5,161 bases of DNA from Dehalococcoidales bacterium (GTDB lineage Bacteria > Chloroflexota > Dehalococcoidia > Dehalococcoidales > DAOVUZ01), in NCBI GenBank assembly GCA_030632305.1, contig DAOVUZ010000058.1, forward strand, positions 1-5,161. The letters are read 5' to 3'. Shown here in pieces: positions 1 through 5,161 of the stretch. The notes under the pieces were generated by a model. That model did no database searches and was not told the origin of the DNA. It saw nothing but the letters and a program-made list of their open reading frames with translations. The translations under genes were made by a program, and so were the position numbers. Every line of letters begins with the position of its first letter. Position 1 is the first letter of the stretch.

Positions 1-16
1 GAAGCCTAGCCTGCCG

Positions 17-78
17 AGACTAACACCAAATGAACTTCGTATCCATAAACTTGACTTGTAAGCTGGATATGTTAGTCT
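17..78. repeat. 9-bp perfect inverted repeat in the leader of the ATPase gene
   Basis: AGACTAACA at 17-25 is the exact reverse complement of TGTTAGTCT at 70-78. A second pair, TATCCA at 40-45 and TGGATA at 64-69, lies inside it, so bases 64-78 can pair without a break to two separate upstream segments. As RNA this could make a stacked two-stem structure with a 14-base bulge at 26-39. As DNA it could be two operator half-sites about 53 bp apart, centre to centre, roughly five helical turns. The right arm overlaps the possible -10 box. The pairing is seen directly; a regulatory role is inference. No U-run follows, so an intrinsic terminator is unlikely. Confidence 0.5.
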
Positions 79-81
79 AAT
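51..81 (+). promoter_or_regulatory. Possible sigma-70-type promoter for the ATPase-VWA operon
   Basis: TTGACT at 51-56 matches five of six bases of the -35 consensus and TCTAAT at 76-81 matches five of six of the -10 consensus. The 19-base spacer is longer than the preferred 17, which weakens the call. Transcription would start near 88, just before the ribosome binding site, giving a very short leader. The -10 overlaps the right arm of the inverted repeat at 70-78, so a protein bound there could block it. A 12-bp AT palindrome, TAATAATTATTA, follows at 81-92. Confidence 0.3.
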
Positions 82-93
82 AATAATTATTAA

Positions 94-101
94 AGGAGAG
101 G
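94..101 (+). promoter_or_regulatory. Ribosome binding site of the ATPase gene
   Basis: AGGAGAGG lies 8 bases before the ATG at 110. It supports that start, which is also needed because the first zinc-finger cysteine is residue 3. Confidence 0.8.
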
Positions 102-109
102 TTATCAAG

Positions 110-1144
110 ATGGAATGCCAATACTGCCACCAGGATATAGCAGACAAAGCCTATCAAACCCATTTGGGCGTGTGCTCCGAGAGACCCAAGGAAGCTGAGG
201 CTGCCCTGCTCACTGACCAAAATGTCGGTTCTCATTCTGTAGCTCCGATGCTAGAGAATGAAGGTATGGAAGTATTCTACCCTACGTCAGACCCATACTT
301 CCTAGTCTCAGAGAATGTGATTGAGGCGCTTAAGGTAACCGAGGCAATATCACGAAAGCACCCAGCAAACCTGCTGATAACCGGCCGTCCGGGTGGTGGT
401 AAAACTACCCTGGCTATTGAGTTTGCTGCCAGATTCAATAGACCGGCGGTGGTTATTGACTTCGGTGTCCTTCAGGAGCCGCAGCAACTATTCCAGACGA
501 CCCGCCTGATTCAGGGCAGCGGTGATAGTATGCTAACTGATGTCAGGGAGTCAGGCTTTGTCAAGGGGCTGGAGACCAAGGATTGTGTTGTTGTGATGGA
601 CGAGATTAACCGCCCGGAGAATGAGCGTGTCCTGAATGTCTTAATGCCCCTGCTGGATGGTAGAAGAAATGCCTGGATTGAGGATTTAAGACGCAGGGTT
701 TATGTTGCCGATAATGTTATCTTTGTCGCTACCCTCAATGAAGGCTCTCTCTTTTGTGGTATAACATCAATAGACCTGGCATTGAGAGACAGGTTTAGGG
801 AGGTATTCCTTGACTACCTGCCAGTCGAGTCTGAGGCAAAGGTTTTAGAGGTAAAGACTGGTATCCCAAGGATTATAGCCAGCTCTCTTGCCGAGTTTGC
901 TTGTGCGGTCAGAAACACACCAGTTATTTCTAAAAAAATATCAACAAGACAATTATTATACGCCGCCGAGGCTTACAGCGAAGGGACTCCTCTCTGGGAA
1001 GCTGTATCGACGGCAATCGGGAGTTCTAATGACCTGGGCTGGAGGCAACAAGTCCTGGAAATCTTTTCCCTAAATATAAAGGATGAAACCGAATACGAAA
1101 AATGGATAAATAAACCTCGGGAATTAAGGTATGTCCAATATTAA
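110..1144 (+). CDS. MoxR/CobS-like AAA+ ATPase with N-terminal C2HC zinc finger
   Basis: This 344-residue protein is a predicted cytoplasmic AAA+ ATPase of the MoxR/CobS group, whose hexameric rings remodel or metallate client proteins together with a VWA partner. Residues 3-22 form a zinc-finger motif, C3-x2-C6-x11-H18-x3-C22. A variable linker (about 27-60) follows, then the AAA+ core: Walker A GRPGGGKT at 92-99, Walker B VVVMDEIN at 160-167, sensor 1 at N210 in ATLNEG, an arginine-finger region ALRDRFR at 224-230, and sensor 2 R280 in STRQL. All catalytic motifs look intact. The stretch after Walker A (AARFNRP, 106-112) recalls CobS. The gene overlaps the downstream VWA gene by 14 bases, so the two are surely co-transcribed and probably translationally coupled. 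The family call is firm; the client and the finger's ligand are unknown. A true CobS cobaltochelatase subunit is possible but no cobalamin genes are visible. Confidence 0.9.
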   Translation: MECQYCHQDIADKAYQTHLGVCSERPKEAEAALLTDQNVGSHSVAPMLENEGMEVFYPTSDPYFLVSENVIEALKVTEAISRKHPANLLITGRPGGGKTTLAIEFAARFNRPAVVIDFGVLQEPQQLFQTTRLIQGSGDSMLTDVRESGFVKGLETKDCVVVMDEINRPENERVLNVLMPLLDGRRNAWIEDLRRRVYVADNVIFVATLNEGSLFCGITSIDLALRDRFREVFLDYLPVESEAKVLEVKTGIPRIIASSLAEFACAVRNTPVISKKISTRQLLYAAEAYSEGTPLWEAVSTAIGSSNDLGWRQQVLEIFSLNIKDETEYEKWINKPRELRYVQY

Positions 1145-2864
1145 CCAATCACTTTCGGACCTTTGGAGAGAAAACCGAAGCAGAGACCCGGGGACTGACC
1201 TTGCCAGTATCTTAGATGGCAGTCGTATAATGGCTCAGAGCCTGAATCCAGAGGTTGAAGTAACATTTAGTGGTATTGAGGTAGCTGATACAGCTAAAAA
1301 ACAGATTTATCTGTCACCAAGTATACTGGGGGATAAATACCCTATTCCCGGTGATATAGTTGATTGCCTTCTCGGTCTAACCGTGCACGAAGTAGGACAT
1401 ACCCTGTTCTCTGAGAATAATACAGAATATATTGACGGACTGGCAAAGAAGGCTGGCTATTCTCGTTACAGTTATGGTAATGACTATTTGGACTTTCGGT
1501 CTTTAGCGAATGTATTTGAGGATATTTATATAGACTATCTTATGAATGGCTACCCAGCATATAAGGATTATCTCCAAAAAGAGAGGGCTTGGGCTCTGGG
1601 TAAATTTAACCCTGATAGTGTAATCAAGCCCCTGCGGGCTAAATGCACCAGAGCCGATATACTTAATGCTCTGATATACCTGAACCTTACCGATGGCAAA
1701 ATGCCTCAAAACATAAGCCAGGAGAACCTTGAGATTTTGAGCAAGATGGTCACCTATATCAACAAGATGTGCACCAAGGAGATAGGTAAGGATAGTGCTG
1801 TCTCTAATGCGTGGGGAATTGTTGAAGAATTGCCAGTAACGCTTTCTGCTGAGGAAAGGGGTTTTGGCAAAATGGAGGATGAGACTGGTGCTGGTGAGCC
1901 AGAGGAAGCGGAAGAAACACCAGACCAGGAAGAAGCTGGGGAAGTCGAGCCGGAAATGGATGTAGATTTAGTGTCAAGGATTGATAAGCTGGTTGATGAT
2001 AAAACTGAATTACCAGACGATTTAGCCGAAGAGGTAAGTGAGGCGATAATAGAGAAAAGACATGACCTATCACAGCTTTTGTCCTATCTGGCTAAAGATA
2101 GCCGACGGACTATTATTGCCTATACCCCGCCAGAGGATGCGGAGAGAGCTGCTAAAGCCAGAGCCAAGACAGCCTCCGCGGAAGAGAAGCTAAGGCGGAT
2201 ACTACAGGATTATCGTCTGAAAAGAACAAAAGATTACAGAGGCTTATTGTCAGGTAGAATATCAGCCAGGAGGCTTCACAGGGTTGCCTATGGAGACCGG
2301 AGGGTGTTCCAAAGAAGAGACAAACCAGAGCTGGTAGATATGGCAGTTTGCCTCCTGATGGACTTATCAGGCTCGGTTCGTGTGTATAGAGACCTGATTG
2401 AGCAGATAACGGTAGCCATTTGTGATGCCTTTAAGAAAGAAAGAATGGAGTTTATCGCCTTAGGTTATTCTGGACGTCATAATATTGTCTTTATCCCACG
2501 CCTTTATGATAGAGAGGTGGGGAAAGTTAATCTGGGTTTAGAAAAAGAGTGGGTGATGACACCAAGTTACGAGGGATTGGCGGCAGCAATTGCCCAATTG
2601 CTGAGGTTAGCGGGCAGGAAACAAAAGATACTATTCCACTTTACCGATGGCGAGCCAAATAACGGTGGAAGGCAAGCTATAGCAGATTTGATACACGGGG
2701 CTAGGATTAAAGGGATAGTAGATATTCACGTATGCCTAACAAGCTCTAGCTTTACCCCAGAAAAGTTTAAGCATCTATACGGCGAAGACACCTTATTTAT
2801 AAATGAAATTAGCCAGTTGCCTGATACTGTAGATAAAGAAATTAGAAAAAGATTGAAGTTATGA
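1131..2864 (+). CDS. CobT-like protein: HExxH metallopeptidase-like domain plus C-terminal VWA domain
   Basis: This 577-residue protein is the partner of the ATPase before it. The N-terminal half has a zinc-protease-type motif, HEVGH at 86-90, followed by N127-x2-E130-D131, a helix motif that could supply a third metal ligand, as in gluzincins. Residues 247-280 are a strongly acidic, probably disordered linker. Residues 335-398 are rich in Arg and Lys (including RRLHR and GDRRVFQRR). The VWA domain runs from about 400 to the end with a complete MIDAS: D411-x-S413-x-S415, T477 and T505-D506. No signal peptide or membrane segment is apparent, so it is probably cytosolic. The order metallopeptidase-like, acidic linker, basic patch, VWA resembles CobT-like proteins encoded beside CobS/MoxR ATPases. 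The ATG at 1131 has only a weak Shine-Dalgarno (CGGGA at 1118-1122), consistent with coupling to the upstream gene. Active proteolysis is not shown: the domain may be structural or metal-binding. It was not assigned as cobaltochelatase because no cobalamin genes are in view. Confidence 0.85.
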   Translation: MSNINQSLSDLWRENRSRDPGTDLASILDGSRIMAQSLNPEVEVTFSGIEVADTAKKQIYLSPSILGDKYPIPGDIVDCLLGLTVHEVGHTLFSENNTEYIDGLAKKAGYSRYSYGNDYLDFRSLANVFEDIYIDYLMNGYPAYKDYLQKERAWALGKFNPDSVIKPLRAKCTRADILNALIYLNLTDGKMPQNISQENLEILSKMVTYINKMCTKEIGKDSAVSNAWGIVEELPVTLSAEERGFGKMEDETGAGEPEEAEETPDQEEAGEVEPEMDVDLVSRIDKLVDDKTELPDDLAEEVSEAIIEKRHDLSQLLSYLAKDSRRTIIAYTPPEDAERAAKARAKTASAEEKLRRILQDYRLKRTKDYRGLLSGRISARRLHRVAYGDRRVFQRRDKPELVDMAVCLLMDLSGSVRVYRDLIEQITVAICDAFKKERMEFIALGYSGRHNIVFIPRLYDREVGKVNLGLEKEWVMTPSYEGLAAAIAQLLRLAGRKQKILFHFTDGEPNNGGRQAIADLIHGARIKGIVDIHVCLTSSSFTPEKFKHLYGEDTLFINEISQLPDTVDKEIRKRLKL

Positions 2865-2883
2865 TTACATCAGGGGAAGCAGC

Positions 2884-2893
2884 CTGGTACCAG
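2884..2893. repeat. 10-bp palindrome in the convergent gap
   Basis: CTGGTACCAG is a perfect palindrome in the 45-base gap between the VWA gene and the protease gene. As RNA it could form only a three-pair stem with a four-base loop, and no T-run follows on either strand, so it is not a convincing terminator. Both operons must nevertheless end here or read into each other. It may be chance. Confidence 0.3.
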
Positions 2894-2909
2894 CCGAACC
2901 TAGATATAT

Positions 2910-3368
2910 TTAGCCGCTCTCCAGTTCCTCAGCTACCATACTCACTGCCAGCGGGATTGCCTTAGCCACCTCAGGTGTGCATTTTTCGCTAAAGGTAGTT
3001 ACATCAACCACTTCAATAGCAAGAATTATTATTTGCTGTGGTAAGACTGCTCCCAATTTCTTGCCCAGCTCAAGAGCAGTAGGCAGATTTATATCATGTG
3101 GTGAAGCGGAGTGACGAATGGCACCAAGATTTTCCGCACCCAATCTATATATCTTACCTGACTCCCCACCCTCCGTCTTAATAGCATCGATGATGATGAG
3201 CTTATCATAGCCAGTAATTAAATCAAGCAAATTCAAACCAGAGGCACTGCTTTCCACCAATGTCAGGTTGGGTTTATCAAGTCTGGCTCTAAGCTCTTGA
3301 ACAACACGAAAGCCCACGCTATCATCACTGAGAATCGGGTTTCCTAATCCTAAAACTAGAGTTCTCAA
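2910..3368 (-). CDS. [NiFe]-hydrogenase maturation protease (peptidase family M52)
   Basis: This 152-residue protein matches the HyaD/HycI/FrhD family of cytoplasmic endopeptidases, which cut the C-terminal tail from the hydrogenase large subunit after nickel is in place. The N-terminus has the family signature LVLGLGNPILSDDSVG at 4-19. The three nickel-sensing residues known from HybD and HycI have clear counterparts: D16, D61 in IIIDAI, and H91 in SPHD. Length is normal for the family. The start is TTG at 3368-3366: it lies 5 bases after GGAGG, the signature begins at once, and no nearer in-frame ATG exists. The gene is last in the visible hydrogenase operon, 41 bases after the large subunit, so that subunit is very likely its substrate. 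It ends 45 bases from the convergent VWA gene. Confidence 0.93.
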   Translation of the reverse strand: MRTLVLGLGNPILSDDSVGFRVVQELRARLDKPNLTLVESSASGLNLLDLITGYDKLIIIDAIKTEGGESGKIYRLGAENLGAIRHSASPHDINLPTALELGKKLGAVLPQQIIILAIEVVDVTTFSEKCTPEVAKAIPLAVSMVAEELESG

Positions 3369-3373
3369 CCCAA

Positions 3374-3378
3374 CCTCC
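3374..3378 (-). promoter_or_regulatory. Ribosome binding site that fixes the TTG start of the maturation protease
   Basis: On the minus strand GGAGG is followed by five bases and then TTG. A nearer TTG directly after the GGAGG is out of frame and meets a stop two codons later. This site is the main reason for choosing the start at 3368. Confidence 0.75.
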
Positions 3379-3409
3379 GATGAAAAACTGGGCTTTAAAA
3401 AAGAACTAC

Positions 3410-4879
3410 TTATGAGATGTACTGGCTAAGCCGGTCTAGTTCCTTACCTTCCTTATCGTAGATAACAATCTCCAGTGGCATCTGACCCGGCAGCGAATGA
3501 GTGGCACAGGCTATACATGGGTCATAAGCCCGATATGCCATCTCTACCATATTCAATATCCCTTCAGTTGCTACGTTGCCTGCCTTAATCAGTCCCTGGG
3601 CTGCTTTCTTGATTGATATGCACATAGCCGCATTATTATTCCCGGTAGCTACGATAAGATTGACCTTCTTAACCATACCGTTAGCATCAGTCTGATAGTG
3701 ATGGAACAGTGTCCCCCGTGGGGCTTCCACCACGCCTACTCCTTCGGTAGGGGTAGCCGTGGGCAGAGTGCGGACATTGGGGTCAGTAATCTCCTTATCC
3801 TGACATAGCTCCAGCAACCGTTCCGCAGCATATTGGAGTTCAATTAACCTTGCCCAGTGGTTGGCCAGGGTGTGATGGGCTGGCTTACCACCAAGAGTTG
3901 AATACATCTTCTCATACTCTGCCTGAGCCAGTGGAGTAGCCATACCATCGGCGACATTAAGTCGAGCCAGCGGTGCTACCCGATATACCCCGCTGTCCAT
4001 CCCATCTACCAAGCCCCTCCAGCCAATCTTCTTCAGGAAGGGGAACTTGAGATATGTCCAGGGTTCGGTATGCTCGGCAATAATATCCAGATAGTCAGCA
4101 GGTTTAAACTTGACCACTTCCTTACCCTCAGGGTCAACTACCCGAATGTCACCGTCATAGAAATTCACTTTATTATTGTCATCAACCATACCCATATAGT
4201 AGCTGGTCATATAGTAAACATCACCCAGAATAATGTCTACATATTCTTTATTAGACAAGACCACATCACTAAATAGCTTCAGGGAAAATTTGCTAAACTC
4301 CACCATATTCTTAGCCTTGTCTTCAAAATCACTGCGCTCTTCTTCAGTGATTGCCTTACTTACACCTCCAGGCAGGCCACATACCGAGTGAGTGGCTTTA
4401 CCGCCGATAACTTCCTGAATATGCTGAGCGTCAGCGCGGGTCTTGATTACCTGCAGTCCGATATCAACCCCGACCTTAGCAATCACTCCCAGAATATTAC
4501 GCTGTGCCGGGTCGGAAGTAGGTCCGAGCACGAAATCAGGAGCCGCTAGAGCGTAGAAGTGAGCAATATGAGAATGGACCATATGAGCACAGTAGTATAG
4601 TTCCCTAATCTTCTTGGCAACTTGAGGGGGGTCAACATGAAAGACGGCATCTACTGCCTTGGTTGATGCCAGATGATGAGCCGAAGGGCAGACACCACAG
4701 ATTCTAGGTGTTATTCGGGGTAATTCTTCAACCGGTCTACCCTCACAGAACTTCTCAAATCCCCGGAGTTCCGGTACACGGAGGTAAGCATTAGCCACAT
4801 CACCGGCATCATCAAGAAATATATCTATCCTTCCATGTCCCTCTAATCTGGTAAATGGTTCAATAACAATTCTCTTCAT
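3410..4879 (-). CDS. mvhA: [NiFe]-hydrogenase large subunit, group 3c type (MvhA/VhuA-like)
   Basis: This 489-residue protein carries the Ni-Fe active site that oxidises or makes H2. The N-terminus has RLEGHGR at 11-17 and the first metal-binding motif RICGVC at 59-64 (C61, C64). The second motif, DPCIACATH at 453-461, gives C455 and C458. All four cysteines that bind Ni and Fe are present, as is EAPRGT at 385-390 with conserved R388 near the active site. Family members are cut after the His of the second motif, so residues 462-489 should be a 28-residue tail removed by the protease encoded next. It follows the small subunit by 15 bases, in the small-then-large order of soluble group 3 enzymes. 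No membrane segment is seen, so it is probably cytoplasmic. The subgroup is judged by overall resemblance to MvhA/VhuA; group 3a (FrhA) is the main alternative. In methanogens MvhA works with MvhG, MvhD and HdrABC; the electron acceptor here is unknown. Confidence 0.92.
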   Translation of the reverse strand: MKRIVIEPFTRLEGHGRIDIFLDDAGDVANAYLRVPELRGFEKFCEGRPVEELPRITPRICGVCPSAHHLASTKAVDAVFHVDPPQVAKKIRELYYCAHMVHSHIAHFYALAAPDFVLGPTSDPAQRNILGVIAKVGVDIGLQVIKTRADAQHIQEVIGGKATHSVCGLPGGVSKAITEEERSDFEDKAKNMVEFSKFSLKLFSDVVLSNKEYVDIILGDVYYMTSYYMGMVDDNNKVNFYDGDIRVVDPEGKEVVKFKPADYLDIIAEHTEPWTYLKFPFLKKIGWRGLVDGMDSGVYRVAPLARLNVADGMATPLAQAEYEKMYSTLGGKPAHHTLANHWARLIELQYAAERLLELCQDKEITDPNVRTLPTATPTEGVGVVEAPRGTLFHHYQTDANGMVKKVNLIVATGNNNAAMCISIKKAAQGLIKAGNVATEGILNMVEMAYRAYDPCIACATHSLPGQMPLEIVIYDKEGKELDRLSQYIS

Positions 4880-4883
4880 GAAT

Positions 4884-4890
4884 CTCCTCC
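4884..4890 (-). promoter_or_regulatory. Ribosome binding site of the hydrogenase large subunit
   Basis: GGAGGAG on the minus strand lies 4 bases before the ATG at 4879, inside the 15-base gap after the small-subunit stop codon. It is a strong match and confirms the start. Confidence 0.8.
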
Positions 4891-4894
4891 AGGA

Positions 4895-5161
4895 TTACAT
4901 TCTCTTTCGGTTAAGCATAGAGCTGGACATAGCAAATCTATAGAAGGTTCCTGCCGGATCAACTACCTCTTCCACCATTTGTTTAATCTCAGCTTCGTCC
5001 TTAACATCATAGATAGAGGCAAGAGCACTTAGCATCTTAGCCCCCTGGTCTATTACCCCGGGTGGTGGACCAAAGCAACCACGGCAGGGCATATTTACCT
5101 TTATACATCTTTGACCGCAGCCACCCCTGGTGGCTGGACCCATGCATATTATCCCCTGCTC
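4895..5161 (-). CDS. mvhG: [NiFe]-hydrogenase small subunit, C-terminal part (MvhG/VhuG-like), cut by window edge
   Basis: Only the last 88 residues are visible; the frame stays open to the window edge, so the gene begins outside. An internal ATG at 5143 is not the start: codons before it are in frame and encode EQGIIC, part of the conserved cysteine region. The visible part has C6, C15 and C19 (GGCGQRC), then C26 and C29 (PCRGCFGP), ligands of the iron-sulfur clusters that carry electrons from the active site. The C-terminus, with VDPAGTFYRF, is typical of Mvh/Vhu-type small subunits and lacks a membrane anchor. The family's usual size is roughly 300 residues, so about two thirds is missing. 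It is the first visible gene of the operon and is followed after 15 bases by the large subunit. Confidence 0.9.
   Translation of the reverse strand, partial: EQGIICMGPATRGGCGQRCIKVNMPCRGCFGPPPGVIDQGAKMLSALASIYDVKDEAEIKQMVEEVVDPAGTFYRFAMSSSMLNRKRM

Noticed and set aside
2..61. An open frame on the plus strand running from the window edge to a TAA at 59-61, possibly the last 19 codons of an upstream gene.
   Set aside because: Nineteen codons without a stop are expected often by chance, no recognisable motif is present, and it overlaps the left arms of the inverted repeats. It remains possible but cannot be supported.
888..1073. A 61-codon open frame within the ATPase gene in another frame.
   Set aside because: It lies wholly inside the intact sensor-2 region of the ATPase gene and its product has no recognisable features.
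1503..2073. Two antisense open frames (1503-1709 and 1804-2073) inside the VWA gene.
   Set aside because: Both are opposite a well-supported coding frame, and the second has the skewed Leu/Pro/His-rich composition expected from the complement of the Glu-rich linker.
110..2864. The ATPase-VWA pair as part of a three-component VMAP-type conflict (defence) system.
   Set aside because: Those systems need a third, associated effector or VMAP gene. None is visible: the next gene is a convergent hydrogenase protease, and the upstream side is outside the window.
2865..2909. A bidirectional intrinsic terminator between the convergent genes.
   Set aside because: The only symmetric element is the 10-bp palindrome at 2884-2893, too short to make a stable hairpin, and there is no T-run on either strand.
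4070..4276. A 68-codon plus-strand open frame opposite the hydrogenase large subunit.
   Set aside because: It is antisense to a highly conserved gene and has no family features.
4895..5143. A complete 82-residue protein starting at the ATG at 5143.
   Set aside because: The frame is open upstream to the window edge and encodes a conserved cysteine just before that ATG, so this is an internal methionine of the hydrogenase small subunit.

Overview
The window holds two gene blocks that point towards each other. The left block, on the plus strand, is a two-gene unit: a MoxR/CobS-type AAA+ ATPase with an N-terminal zinc finger, overlapping by 14 bases a CobT-like protein that joins an HExxH metallopeptidase-like domain, an acidic linker and a C-terminal von Willebrand factor A (VWA) domain with a full MIDAS metal site. 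The right block, on the minus strand, is the end of a [NiFe]-hydrogenase operon of the group 3c type (methyl-viologen-reducing, Mvh/Vhu-like): a small subunit cut by the window edge, a complete large subunit, and a hydrogenase maturation protease. The two blocks converge on a 45-base gap.

Layout: 1-109 is a leader with a 9-bp perfect inverted repeat, a possible promoter and a good ribosome binding site. 110-1144 is the ATPase, 1131-2864 the metallopeptidase-VWA protein, 2865-2909 the convergent gap. 2910-3368 (minus) is the maturation protease with a TTG start, 3410-4879 (minus) the hydrogenase large subunit, and 4895-5161 (minus) the C-terminal 88 residues of the small subunit. No RNA gene, CRISPR array, insertion sequence or origin was seen, and no gene-free stretch exceeds 300 bases.

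How the genes work together: the small and large subunits form the hydrogenase core. The protease should remove the large subunit's C-terminal 28-residue tail after nickel insertion. In methanogens the homologous MvhAG core, with MvhD, passes electrons to heterodisulfide reductase HdrABC; whether such partners lie upstream of this small subunit cannot be seen. The ATPase and VWA protein very likely form one machine, as MoxR-VWA and CobS-CobT pairs do. Such machines remodel or metallate client proteins, but nothing here names the client. Their closeness to a nickel enzyme is suggestive only, because the two blocks are transcribed from opposite directions.

Organism: a prokaryote with purine-rich Shine-Dalgarno sites, some non-ATG starts and intermediate base composition. 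A group 3c-type hydrogenase suggests an anaerobe. An uncultured anaerobic bacterium, perhaps Chloroflexota/Dehalococcoidia, would fit, but this is a low-confidence guess and an archaeal source is not excluded.
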